A DNA stretch of 32,803 nucleotides from Desulfosporosinus acididurans (GTDB taxonomy: Bacteria > Bacillota > Desulfitobacteriia > Desulfitobacteriales > Desulfitobacteriaceae), in NCBI RefSeq assembly GCF_001029285.1, contig NZ_LDZY01000021.1:1-32803 (forward strand), given 5' to 3'. Positions 8,414 through 17,307 of this stretch are shown here, one piece after another. Both the position numbers and the translations under genes were made by a program. Numbering within the stretch: position 1 is the first letter of the stretch; every line of letters begins with the position of its first letter. The notes under the pieces are model-generated. The model was not told where the DNA came from. It was given only the letters and a program-made list of their open reading frames with translations, and did no database searches.

Positions 8414-8442
8414 TTGCCAATAGGTTACACCTATACTATAAT
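8414..8442 (+). promoter_or_regulatory. Promoter of the restriction operon with an embedded operator
   Basis: TTGCCA (8414-8419) and TATAAT (8437-8442) are 17 bases apart. The spacer contains TAGGTTACACCTA (8421-8433), a palindrome TAGGT-TAC-ACCTA. A related word GGGTTACA lies at about 8354-8361, and its inverse TGTACCC near 8308. A repressor bound in the spacer would block polymerase, so autoregulation by the XRE protein encoded just downstream is the natural reading. Confidence 0.7.
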
Positions 8443-8462
8443 ACAAAATGGAGGTGTCAACC

Positions 8463-8867
8463 ATGGATTCTCTTGGCGAAACAATAAAGGACAGAAGGCT
8501 CGGTAAAGGCTGGTCAAAGCGGGCTTTGGCAGAGAAGGCCGGCATAAGCCATTCAGAAGTCCACCGCATTGAAACAGGCGAACGCACTAATCCGTCAGTA
8601 CCTGTTTTGAATGCGCTTGCGGAAGCCCTCGGCATTCCGAAGGATGACTTACTGCTCGCTGCGGGTTACAAGAGCGACGACGGCGACATCCCGATGATTG
8701 AGCGTGTTTTCCCCGACCTTAAAACAGAGAAGCAGCAGCAGACGGCCCAGAAGATAATTGACGGGCTGGCTCGTAGTAGCGATATGGACGACAGCGATTA
8801 CGACCGGCTGGTCGAGCAAATGGAGATGTTTTTTAACTATGTCAAGAAAAAGGACGATACCAAGTAA
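8463..8867 (+). CDS. XRE-family transcriptional repressor
   Basis: A 134-residue protein. ATG 8463 is chosen over an in-frame ATG at 8448 because GAGGTG (8451-8456) sits six bases upstream. Residues 1-65 form a Cro/C1 helix-turn-helix domain (IKDRRLGKGWSKRALAEKAG, then ISHSEVHRIETGERTNPSV, then LNALAEALGI). Residues 66-134 are acidic and probably helical (ERVFPDLKTEKQQQTAQKII), ending in a Lys-rich tail. It overlaps the ImmA/IrrE gene by 29 bases. XRE-ImmA pairs act as a repressor and the protease that inactivates it. Together with the operator-like palindrome in the promoter, this indicates control of the whole restriction operon. Confidence 0.88.
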   Translation: MDSLGETIKDRRLGKGWSKRALAEKAGISHSEVHRIETGERTNPSVPVLNALAEALGIPKDDLLLAAGYKSDDGDIPMIERVFPDLKTEKQQQTAQKIIDGLARSSDMDDSDYDRLVEQMEMFFNYVKKKDDTK

Positions 8868-9857
8868 ACCGCGTTTTGCGTTTGCGGTTAGACGTGCGTA
8901 TGAAGTTCTTGCTGAGATCGGGGCTACCACTCTCCCGATTGACCCGTTTCTAATTAGTGAGTATTACCCTGAAATCCACATCGTGTCTTATACAGAGCTG
9001 AAGGAGAACACTGCCTGTGCCGACCCTTTTAACTTCGATAGGCGGAATGCGCAGAACGCTTTCCTCGAGATTTGACGCGCAGAAGCAGCAGCGACCGTAT
9101 TGACGGAGAAACGCACAAGTACCGTGGCGATAAGGAATACCTCGTGGTCTATGACGATCGCATCGGCAACGAACGACGTATCCGCTGGACGATAGCTCAC
9201 GAACTCGGACACATCTTTCTTGGTCACTTCGTTGAGTTTACGCTAACATCATTCCTTCGAGGAGCAGGCGGCGAGGAGCGCGTTGGGTTGACGGATGAAG
9301 AATATGGGGTGCTTGAAGTAGAGGCACACTTCTTTGCGTCGGCTTTCCTGTCTCCATCGACAGTGATTCGGAAGATTGACGCCTGCGAGAGTGCTTTTGG
9401 CATCATGGAGATCTGCAATATTTCCGAGGACGCGGCATACAAGCGACTCGACGAACTAAAGCGACTGCCGTGTGGCAGTTACGAGGTCGAAGGTTTGCTG
9501 AGCCGCAACTTCTACAATTATATATGGAAGGCTAATAACCCGGACGCCGCTATGTTTAAGCCGCCGCTTGATTTTCTGCCCTCGCAGTACGAGGACTATG
9601 CTGACTATGAATATTGGGCATACATAGTGGCTTTATTAGGCAAGAGCATAAAGTACAAGGAACTGGGAATTGCCCTTGCCGATAGCATAACGATTTATGA
9701 GGAGGACGATATGCAGATAATCACACAGACAGAAACCGCTAAGGCTATGGCAGACAAACACAAGGAGGTCATCAAAACCGTCCTTAGCAAATATGGAAAG
9801 ACTCACATCCAGAGTGTGTCGGCGCTAAGTGCCGAGATACTCATACTGCTGAGTTAA
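8839..9857 (+). pseudogene. ImmA/IrrE-family metallopeptidase, split by a frameshift
   Basis: The first frame (8839-9075, 78 residues) has the N-terminal region of an ImmA-type protein (AYEVLAEIGATTLPIDPF, then DPFNFDRRNAQNAFLEI) and stops at TGA. The second frame (9072-9857) continues with KEYLVVYDDRI, the zinc site HELGHIFLGH and a downstream EAHFFASAFLSP that supplies the third ligand region, plus about 150 further residues. Adding one T to the TTT at 9071-9073 joins them as ...FLEI-L-TRRSSSD.... As written, the stop overlaps a TTG (TTGA), so re-initiation producing the catalytic part alone is possible. The family cleaves XRE-type repressors, and the upstream neighbour is its expected target. 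It ends 14 bases before hsdM. Confidence 0.8.
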
Positions 9858-9871
9858 AGGAGAACGATACA

Positions 9872-12439
9872 ATGGCAAAGCTAACTATTTCCCAACTCGA
9901 AAACCACCTGCTGAAAGCGGCGGACATTCTGCGCGGCAAGATGGATGCGTCCGAGTTCAAAGAATACATCTTCGGTATGCTGTTCCTAAAACGTCTGTCG
10001 GATAACTTCGCCGTGAAGAGGGCTGAACTCAAAGCAAATTTCGAGGCACGGGGTTGGTCGGCGGAACGTGTGGCGCGGGAACTTGAGGAACCCGCCAACT
10101 ACGGAAACGTGTTCTTTGTGCCGTGGGAGGCGCGCTGGACGTGCGAGGAACACGAACTTGGCACAGCGGCAAAGCCCGAAAAGTGGTCGGGCATCCTGCA
10201 CCTTAAAACGGAGGTTGCTTCCAAGCTTAAGCGCGCCCTTACGAAGATTGAAAAGAGCAACCCTACACTTGAGGGTGTGCTTTCAAATATAGATTTCGGC
10301 AAAAAAGTAAAATCCAAGCAGATAATCAACGACGCGAAGCTGATTAAGCTAGTAGGCCACTTCAACAAATATCGTCTGACAAATGAGGACTTCGTATTCC
10401 CCGACCTATTAGGCGCGGCATACGAATACATGATTAAAAACTTCGCCGACAGCGCGGGTAAAAAGGGCGGAGAATTCTATACCCCCTCTCCGGTGGTGCA
10501 ACTCATGGTGCGCCTGATTAAACCGGTGGCGGGTAATCGCGTTTATGACCCGACGGTTGGCTCCGGTGGTATGCTGATTCACAGCAAGCAGTATGTCGAG
10601 GAAAACGGCGGCCGAGCCGACGACTTATCGCTATTCGGGCAGGACGACGCGGCTTCCGTGTGGTCTATCTGCAAGATGAATATGATAATGCACGACATAA
10701 AGGATCCGGATATTCAACACGGTGACACAATAGGTGAGCCGCATTGGACGGACGAAAAAGACCCGTCCCTTACGCGCCAGTTCGACCGCGTCATCGCAAA
10801 TCCGCCGTTCTCGCAGAACTACTCCCAAGCGGGAATGAAACTGCCGAATCGTTTCCAGTACGGCTTCGCGCCCGAAACGGGCAAAAAAGCCGACCTGATG
10901 TTCGTGGAACACATGATAGCGTCCACCAAAGACGACGGAGTAATGATAACGGTTATGCCTCACGGCGTACTATTCCGTGGTGGCTCGGAACAGCGTATCC
11001 GCAAAGGAATCCTGACTGACAAGCAAGATATTGTGCAGGCGGTCATTGGTTTGCCGCCGAATCTTTTCTACGGCACGAGCATTACGGCGTGTCTGCTTGT
11101 GATAAACAAAAAGAAGCCAAAGCAACTGGAGGGCAGCGTCTTCATCATAAACGCCGATGCTGAGTACGGCGAAGGACGCAATCAGAACTATCTTCGCCCG
11201 GAGGACATTGAGAAGATTGTCTACGTCTTTGACAACTTTCTCGAAGTGCCGGGCTATTCCCGCGTTGTGCCGATAAGCGAAATCACCGACGAGAACGGCA
11301 ACGACTGCAACCTGAACATTCGCCGCTATGTTGATAATACCCCGCCCGCTGAACCACACGATGTGAAGGCGCACCTTTTTGGCGGTGTTCCAAGTGCGGA
11401 AATAACTGCCCTGAACGGTCTGGTCACTAAGTACGGCATCGCCGAAAGCGATCTCTTCAACGACCGTGGAGACGGCTACGCTGACTTTGTTCACGCCGAC
11501 AAAGTCGCTATTAAGGAAGCCATACAATCGAACGCGGGCGTGACCGCCGCCAACAGTAAAGTTACCGAAGCCGCTAACAGCTGGTGGGTGAAGGCCGCCG
11601 CCGAAATCTCACAAATTGGCAAGACGGTGCAGGTATACGAATTCAAGCGGAAGTACACCGAACAACTGCGTGAGATGCTTGAACCACTCGGTGTGTTGGA
11701 CAGATTCCAATGCATCGGTGTGTTCGCCAACTGGTGGGAACACAGCTATACCGTGCGGGAATCTACTGAAATCGAGTCGGACGGCGACAGTAACACTAAG
11801 GTGACCGTCAAAGAGGTCATCTCCGTCAAGAATGTGTTTAAGACCATCACCGCGGAGGGTTTTGTCGCTGCGCTTGTTTCCGACGAGAAAATAGCCAAGG
11901 AACACTTTGCCGCCGAATTGGATGGCCTTAAAGTTTTGGAGCGCGATGCGGAGAACGCCGCCGCCGAACTGCAAAGCTACGCTGAGAGCATCGACATGGG
12001 TGAGGGCGACGACGATTCCGAGGGCGAGGAGGCAGACGAAGCCAAGGATGTCAAGGTTTCGGACGTTGAAAAATACCTAAAGACTCTGGGGACAGAGGAA
12101 GCGAAGGCATCCCTCAAGAAAATAAAGGACTTGAAGTCCGAGAAGAGCAAGGCAAACAAAGCTCTGAAAAAAGCGCAGACTGAACTGCAGGAGAAAATAG
12201 ACGCCATCCGTAAGGAACTGACCGCCGATCAATGTGAAATACTCGTGATGGAACTTCTACGGGAGGGGTTTGTTGCCGAGCTGGATAAATACTTGAAAGC
12301 CGAGCTCGACAAGACGGTCAAAGCCGTGCATCACCTCTGGGAGAAGTACGCTAAATCAGCGGAACAGCTAACCGACACACGCGCCGCCGCCGAGGATAAG
12401 CTGGACGGCTTTTTAAGGGAGTTGGGATACTATGGGTGA
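9872..12439 (+). CDS. hsdM: Type I restriction-modification DNA methyltransferase subunit M
   Basis: An 855-residue protein with AAAGGAG just upstream of ATG 9872. Residues 1-150 match the HsdM N-terminal helical domain (LRGKMDASEFKEYIFGMLFL). The N6-adenine methylase domain follows, with the S-adenosylmethionine-binding motif DPTVGSGGML at about 229 and the catalytic NPPF at about 310. It modifies adenine in the site chosen by HsdS. At 855 residues it is longer than the roughly 500 residues of classical HsdM. Residues beyond about 500 hold an acidic segment (EGDDDSEGEEADEAKD) and a Lys/Glu-rich coiled coil (about 735-800), as in the long clostridial subclass. It overlaps hsdS by eight bases, indicating translational coupling. 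Confidence 0.96.
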   Translation: MAKLTISQLENHLLKAADILRGKMDASEFKEYIFGMLFLKRLSDNFAVKRAELKANFEARGWSAERVARELEEPANYGNVFFVPWEARWTCEEHELGTAAKPEKWSGILHLKTEVASKLKRALTKIEKSNPTLEGVLSNIDFGKKVKSKQIINDAKLIKLVGHFNKYRLTNEDFVFPDLLGAAYEYMIKNFADSAGKKGGEFYTPSPVVQLMVRLIKPVAGNRVYDPTVGSGGMLIHSKQYVEENGGRADDLSLFGQDDAASVWSICKMNMIMHDIKDPDIQHGDTIGEPHWTDEKDPSLTRQFDRVIANPPFSQNYSQAGMKLPNRFQYGFAPETGKKADLMFVEHMIASTKDDGVMITVMPHGVLFRGGSEQRIRKGILTDKQDIVQAVIGLPPNLFYGTSITACLLVINKKKPKQLEGSVFIINADAEYGEGRNQNYLRPEDIEKIVYVFDNFLEVPGYSRVVPISEITDENGNDCNLNIRRYVDNTPPAEPHDVKAHLFGGVPSAEITALNGLVTKYGIAESDLFNDRGDGYADFVHADKVAIKEAIQSNAGVTAANSKVTEAANSWWVKAAAEISQIGKTVQVYEFKRKYTEQLREMLEPLGVLDRFQCIGVFANWWEHSYTVRESTEIESDGDSNTKVTVKEVISVKNVFKTITAEGFVAALVSDEKIAKEHFAAELDGLKVLERDAENAAAELQSYAESIDMGEGDDDSEGEEADEAKDVKVSDVEKYLKTLGTEEAKASLKKIKDLKSEKSKANKALKKAQTELQEKIDAIRKELTADQCEILVMELLREGFVAELDKYLKAELDKTVKAVHHLWEKYAKSAEQLTDTRAAAEDKLDGFLRELGYYG

Positions 12440-13559
12440 GTGGAAATGTGTTCAACTTGGCAACTATCTGGTTGAGCATACGGAGAAAACAACACAGAAT
12501 AATCAATACCCTGTGCTGACATCGTCACGAGAAGGTATTTTCTTGCAGACTGATTACTACAACCGTGTCGTTGCAAGCAAGGACAATACAGGCTACAACG
12601 TCGTGCCATATGGATATTTCACCTACCGGCACATGAGTGACGATGTCGTGTTCCGCTTTAACATCAATAATATCGTCGAAAAAGGTATTGTGAGTACGCT
12701 TTACCCTGTGTTTACAACCCGAAACATAGATGACTATTTCTTGCGGACGATACTGAACTACGGGAGCGAGTTTAAGAAGTTTGCCTTCTTCAATCAGCAA
12801 GGTTTGAGTAGGACCTATGTCTACTTCTCCATGCTGAAAAAGCTATACGTTACGATTCCTGACCTCGATGAACAACGTCGTATTGCCGCCGTTCTCGCCG
12901 CCGCTGACGAAGCCATCGTCGCAAGCCGCGCTCTGGTGGAGAAGTATGCCGCCGTGAAGCAGGGGCTTATGCAGGATTTGCTTGGCAAGGGTGAATTGAC
13001 CTTATTTGCTGACTTGGCTGATAGCATAACCCGTAAAGAACGTGCAACTGCGGAAAGCGTCTGTTTGAATATGGATTGCATTGAAAGCGGTTCAGGCAAG
13101 GTAATATCTCGCTCATTTGATTCAATGTCAAGCGATAAGATTGTGTTCAAAGCTGGAGATTTGCTGTTCGCTAAACTGCGTCCATATCTGCGAAAATACT
13201 GGCTTGCAGATATGGACGGGCTGTGTTCAAGCGAGTTCTTGGTATTCAAGATAAAGCCGAAAGTTCGTAGTAAATATTTGTACTATATCGTCTCGTCTAA
13301 TGAGTTCGTCGAATATAACAACTCACAGACTTTTGGGACGAAAATGCCCAGAACCAGTTGGAGCATAGCGAAGAAATACCAAGTCCGAGTGCCAAGTCTC
13401 GACGAGCAGGATAGGATAATTGAAATCCTCACCGCGGCAGACGAGCGGCTGACCGCCGAGTGGGAGCGGCTGAGAAAACTGGAGGACATCAAACGCGGAC
13501 TGATGGACGACCTGCTAACGAACAGGGTCAGCACCGATAAACTGCAAGGAGGGGTTTAA
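12432..13559 (+). CDS. hsdS: Type I restriction-modification specificity subunit S
   Basis: A 375-residue protein with two target-recognition domains separated by conserved helical spacers. The first half ends with IPDLDEQRRIAAVLAAADEA (from about 142) and KQGLMQDLL. The second half ends with VPSLDEQDRIIEILTAADER (from about 320) and KRGLMDDLL. This internal duplication is diagnostic of HsdS: each domain reads half of a bipartite site, and the spacers dock HsdM. The start overlaps the end of hsdM, and hsdR begins one base after its stop region. The recognition sequence cannot be deduced by eye. The length is normal for the family. Confidence 0.95.
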   Translation: MGEWKCVQLGNYLVEHTEKTTQNNQYPVLTSSREGIFLQTDYYNRVVASKDNTGYNVVPYGYFTYRHMSDDVVFRFNINNIVEKGIVSTLYPVFTTRNIDDYFLRTILNYGSEFKKFAFFNQQGLSRTYVYFSMLKKLYVTIPDLDEQRRIAAVLAAADEAIVASRALVEKYAAVKQGLMQDLLGKGELTLFADLADSITRKERATAESVCLNMDCIESGSGKVISRSFDSMSSDKIVFKAGDLLFAKLRPYLRKYWLADMDGLCSSEFLVFKIKPKVRSKYLYYIVSSNEFVEYNNSQTFGTKMPRTSWSIAKKYQVRVPSLDEQDRIIEILTAADERLTAEWERLRKLEDIKRGLMDDLLTNRVSTDKLQGGV

Positions 13560-13560
13560 G

Positions 13561-16500
13561 ATGGCAAGCGCCAAAGCTAACAACGAACTGACATACGTCG
13601 AAGAACCGTTCCTCGCCCACCTTGAAAAGGTGGGCTGGACTGTCGAGCGATGGAAAGGCGGCAAGGGCTGCCGCGCCGACTTCGGCGACGTTATACTGGA
13701 GAGACACGCGAAGGCCGCCCTCCTTGACCTGAACCCTTGGCTGACCGACAGCCAAGTGGACGACCTTGTCACGGAATTGCATAGTTTTGAGGGGCTTTCC
13801 CTGATAGACCGTAACCGCGAGGGCGATGATCGTCTGGCGGTCGGTCTTTCTGCATATAACGAGGAAACCGGTGAGGATAATCAGCCCGTGAGACTGATTG
13901 ACTACGCCGAGCCGAAAAACAACAGTTTCCTCGCCGTGTCGCAGTTCCGCATCCAGCGACTCGAAAAGGAAATCATCCCCGACATCGTCCTGTTTGTGAA
14001 CGGTCTGCCCCTTGTTGTCGTGGAGTGCAAATCGCCCACGCTAAAAGAACCGTTCTTTGACGGCGTAGCGCAGATTGAACGTTACAAGCGGGAGTTCCCC
14101 GACTTGTTCAGCTATAACCAGTTCGTCATCTCCACTTGCCGCCAGACGTCGAAGTACACCACCATCACGGGCAATGCGGAAAACTACCTCGAATGGAAAG
14201 AACCATACCCTTTCCCGCTGTCGGACATTGACCAGACAGGCGGCATCGTACCGAGCCAAGAGAAACTCGTGTGGGGTATGCTGTCGCTTGGCAATTTTCT
14301 CGACATCGTCCGCAACTACTCGGTTTGGGATGGGGCGATTAAGAAAGTGCCGCGCTATATGCAGTATCGCGGCGCTCGAAAATTAGTGGAACGCATTCGC
14401 GCCGATCGTAAGGGTGGCACGATTTGGCATACGCAAGGCTCCGGCAAAAGCTTGTCGATGATGTATGTCATTCGGCAGATGTATCATTCCGATGACTTGA
14501 AGGATTGGAAAATCGTCCTTATCGTCGACCGCGATGACTTAGAGAAGCAACTGCGCCAGACGAGCGGGGTTTTAGGCTATACGGTCAACGTAGCGAAAAG
14601 CATCGAGGGTGCGAAACAGCTTATCGCTTCCGAAGCGAGCGATATTACTCTCGCTATGATTCATAAGTTCGGCGAAACAGCCGAAAAGGATGGCCAAAAG
14701 AAAAAGGTCTCCGTTTTCCCTGAACTGAACACGTCCGATAAAATCCTCGTAATGATTGACGAGGCGCACCGCAGCGAGTACGGCGAACTTGCCGCCGGAA
14801 TGATTAAAGCAATGCCAAACGCCGTCCGTGTTGCGTTCACAGGGACACCGATAACTGCGACTACTAACACTTTCGGCGGCGTATTCGACACATACAATAT
14901 GCGCCAAGCCGTGGAAGACGGCGTGGTCGTGGAAATACGCTACGAGGGTCGGGCCGAAAACAGCACCGTCATAGACGAAGAAGCCATGAACGGCAAGTTC
15001 GTGGACATCTTCGGCTATGCGGACGACGAGGAAAAGCAGGACATCATGCGCCGATATACCCTCAAGGGCTATATGGAGGCTGATGCCGTTATCCGAGCCA
15101 AAGCCGCCGATATGATGGAGCATTACATCAGAACGGTATTTCAGAACGGCTTTAAGGCGCAAGTCGCGGCGTTTAACCGCGAAGCTGCTTACCGATATAA
15201 AAAGGCGTTTGAGGAATTGCTTGCCGCCAAAATTACCGCTCTCAAAGCGAATAACCCAGACGGCATTGACATCGCTCTTATGGAAAAACTGAAAGTCGAG
15301 TGCATTATCTCCTCTGGCACCGACGACGCAAACCGTCATCCGCACTTGAAGGCTCTCGTGGACAGCACCGATAAAGACGCGATTGTTGGGGAGGAAGGCA
15401 GCTTCAAAACGCCATTTGCCAAAGGTGGATATACGGGTATCGTTATCGTGTCCGATATGCTGTTGACTGGCTTTGACGCACCTATCGAGCAGGTTCTATA
15501 TCTCGATAAGAAACTGGTCAACCATAACCTTTTGCAGGCGATTGCCCGCGTCAACCGCACTTGCGGCAAGGATAAGACCTGCGGTTATGTCGTTGATTAT
15601 GTCGGCATTACCCAGCACCTTAAAGAAGCCCTTTCGGAATATGCCTCGCTTGAGGGCGTTTCTGAAGAGGATAAAGACCCTATGTTGTCTGTTGCCGAGG
15701 ACGTTGACCGCCTTAACTCGGCTTACAATGAAATTCTGACTTTTGTCCGTGATGAGGTTTGCTACGATATTTCCAGCCAGACCGAATCTGTTATAGAGGA
15801 ACTTGTTGCGGTTGAGGAGCTGCGTGACGAGTACAATGACCTTTTCAAAAAGCTGTCGAAGTATTACGACCGCGTTCTGCCAAACCCTGTGGCGCTCCAA
15901 TACCGCGACGGCTACAAGCAACTGGCGTTTATCCGTGAGTCAGTGGCAAACCGTACCCGCGACCCACGCTATTCCATGAAGGACGCCAGCGCCAAGGTTC
16001 GGGCGATCATCGAAGAGTATCTCGTCATCAGCGGCGTGGGCGTGGAAGTGCCGCCTATCGACATTCTCTCGCCCGACTTCATCGCCGGGGTTGGAAAACC
16101 CGACAAAACCGACCGCGCTGTCGTGGACGAACTGGAATATGCCGTCCGCGAGTACATTATTGAGAACACGCCGCGTGACCCGGAACTGTTCGAGCGATTC
16201 AGCGAACACCTGAACGAAATACTGAAAACTCTGAAAGGTAACTGGAAGGAACTCCGCAAAGCTCTTGAAAAGTTTATCAAGACCGACCTCTTTAATGCCC
16301 GTAACACAGAAAATACATACGGGTACGAAGCTGTAAAAGAGATGCCCTTTTTCTCGTTGCTCCGAAAAGAGGTCTTCGGTGACAAGAAGTTTGAGGACTT
16401 GACCGAGGTTGAATTCAATGCCCTGAAATCGCTGACGGATGACTGCTTGTCACGGCTAAAGACGGATACCGCCAAGCGGGACTTCTGGGAACATGATATG

Positions 16501-16632
16501 CAGATTCGGCAGACAAGGGCTGAAATCCGCTCCAAGCTACTGGACATGGAAGTAACCGCACCGAGCATCGGCAGCAAGATAAACGACATCGTCCAGAAAA
16601 TAATCGAATTAGGGAGGGAGCATTACAAATGA
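13561..16632 (+). CDS. hsdR: Type I restriction endonuclease subunit R
   Basis: A 1,023-residue protein after the ribosome site AAGGAGGGG. The N-terminal nuclease has the PD-(D/E)xK pattern IIPDIVLFVNGLPLVVVECK, with Asp near 141 and E-x-K near 155-157. The SF2 translocase follows: HTQGSGKS (about 290-298), DEAH (about 400-403), AFTGTP, then VSDMLLTGFDAP and QAIARVNR in the second RecA fold. The C-terminal region (about 750-1023) is helical and binds the M2S methylase. It translocates unmethylated DNA and cuts it away from the site. The catalytic residues visible are intact. Its stop overlaps the start of the YgjP-like gene (ATGA). Confidence 0.96.
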   Translation: MASAKANNELTYVEEPFLAHLEKVGWTVERWKGGKGCRADFGDVILERHAKAALLDLNPWLTDSQVDDLVTELHSFEGLSLIDRNREGDDRLAVGLSAYNEETGEDNQPVRLIDYAEPKNNSFLAVSQFRIQRLEKEIIPDIVLFVNGLPLVVVECKSPTLKEPFFDGVAQIERYKREFPDLFSYNQFVISTCRQTSKYTTITGNAENYLEWKEPYPFPLSDIDQTGGIVPSQEKLVWGMLSLGNFLDIVRNYSVWDGAIKKVPRYMQYRGARKLVERIRADRKGGTIWHTQGSGKSLSMMYVIRQMYHSDDLKDWKIVLIVDRDDLEKQLRQTSGVLGYTVNVAKSIEGAKQLIASEASDITLAMIHKFGETAEKDGQKKKVSVFPELNTSDKILVMIDEAHRSEYGELAAGMIKAMPNAVRVAFTGTPITATTNTFGGVFDTYNMRQAVEDGVVVEIRYEGRAENSTVIDEEAMNGKFVDIFGYADDEEKQDIMRRYTLKGYMEADAVIRAKAADMMEHYIRTVFQNGFKAQVAAFNREAAYRYKKAFEELLAAKITALKANNPDGIDIALMEKLKVECIISSGTDDANRHPHLKALVDSTDKDAIVGEEGSFKTPFAKGGYTGIVIVSDMLLTGFDAPIEQVLYLDKKLVNHNLLQAIARVNRTCGKDKTCGYVVDYVGITQHLKEALSEYASLEGVSEEDKDPMLSVAEDVDRLNSAYNEILTFVRDEVCYDISSQTESVIEELVAVEELRDEYNDLFKKLSKYYDRVLPNPVALQYRDGYKQLAFIRESVANRTRDPRYSMKDASAKVRAIIEEYLVISGVGVEVPPIDILSPDFIAGVGKPDKTDRAVVDELEYAVREYIIENTPRDPELFERFSEHLNEILKTLKGNWKELRKALEKFIKTDLFNARNTENTYGYEAVKEMPFFSLLRKEVFGDKKFEDLTEVEFNALKSLTDDCLSRLKTDTAKRDFWEHDMQIRQTRAEIRSKLLDMEVTAPSIGSKINDIVQKIIELGREHYK

Positions 16633-17291
16633 ATGAAATCCCCTATGAAATAGTACGCTCCAACCGAAAGACATTGGCATTGACAATTGACAGTGAGGCA
16701 AAACTTGTAGTCCGCGCCCCGATGCGGTTAGGCGAAGATGTTATCCGTGACTTCATCAAAAAGAAAGCACGGTGGATAACCGATAAGCAACGGCAAGTGA
16801 GCGACTACGCAACGAAGCAGAGTGCGTTTGTCTTGGAAGACGGCGAAAACGTCCTTTATTTCGGGAAGTCCTATGCTGTCCTCCGCAAAGCCGTTCAGGA
16901 AGTCACGACCGAGGGTAACTTCCTGCTTGTACCGGAGGATATGACGCTTGAAGGCTTTGGCAAGTGGATGAAGGCACAGGGCGAAACGGTTATCAGCGAA
17001 CGGGTGGACTACTATGCCAACCTGATGGGTGTGAAATACGCCTCTGTTAAGATGTCGGAAGCAAAACGCCGATGGGGTTCGTGTGGTGCTGGGAATACTT
17101 TGAACTTTGCTTGGAGGCTCGTGATGTGTCCGCAATCGGTCATTGACTATGTGGTGGTTCACGAACTTTCCCACATTACCTATAAAGACCACAGTTCAAA
17201 GTTCTGGACTCGAGTTGCCACCGTAATGCCTAGCTACAAAGAGGCACAGGATTGGCTGCGGTTGAACCGTAAACTGATGGAAGTTATTTAA
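16629..17291 (+). CDS. YgjP-like (DUF45/SprT-like) zinc metallopeptidase
   Basis: A 220-residue protein whose ATG overlaps the hsdR stop (ATGA), with GGGAGGGAG upstream. The N-terminal half has the typical strand pattern of this family (VRSNRKTLALTIDSEAKLVV). The C-terminal half has AKRRWGSCGAGNTLNFAWRL and VVHELSHITYKDHSSKFW. HELSH (His178, Glu179, His182) plus the following His are the predicted zinc ligands and catalytic Glu. Genes of this type are frequent neighbours of type I hsdR, but their substrate is unknown; maturation or turnover of the restriction enzyme is an inference. It sits between hsdR and the large helicase gene with a 16-base gap. Confidence 0.9.
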   Translation: MNEIPYEIVRSNRKTLALTIDSEAKLVVRAPMRLGEDVIRDFIKKKARWITDKQRQVSDYATKQSAFVLEDGENVLYFGKSYAVLRKAVQEVTTEGNFLLVPEDMTLEGFGKWMKAQGETVISERVDYYANLMGVKYASVKMSEAKRRWGSCGAGNTLNFAWRLVMCPQSVIDYVVVHELSHITYKDHSSKFWTRVATVMPSYKEAQDWLRLNRKLMEVI

Positions 17292-17307
17292 CGGAGGTAA
17301 TTGCTTT

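Noticed and set aside
14572-15345. 257-codon minus-strand frame inside hsdR
   Set aside because: It is a shadow of the G+C-rich hsdR gene, which has all type I R motifs on the plus strand. Similar shadows in hsdM, hsdS and the helicases were dropped for the same reason.
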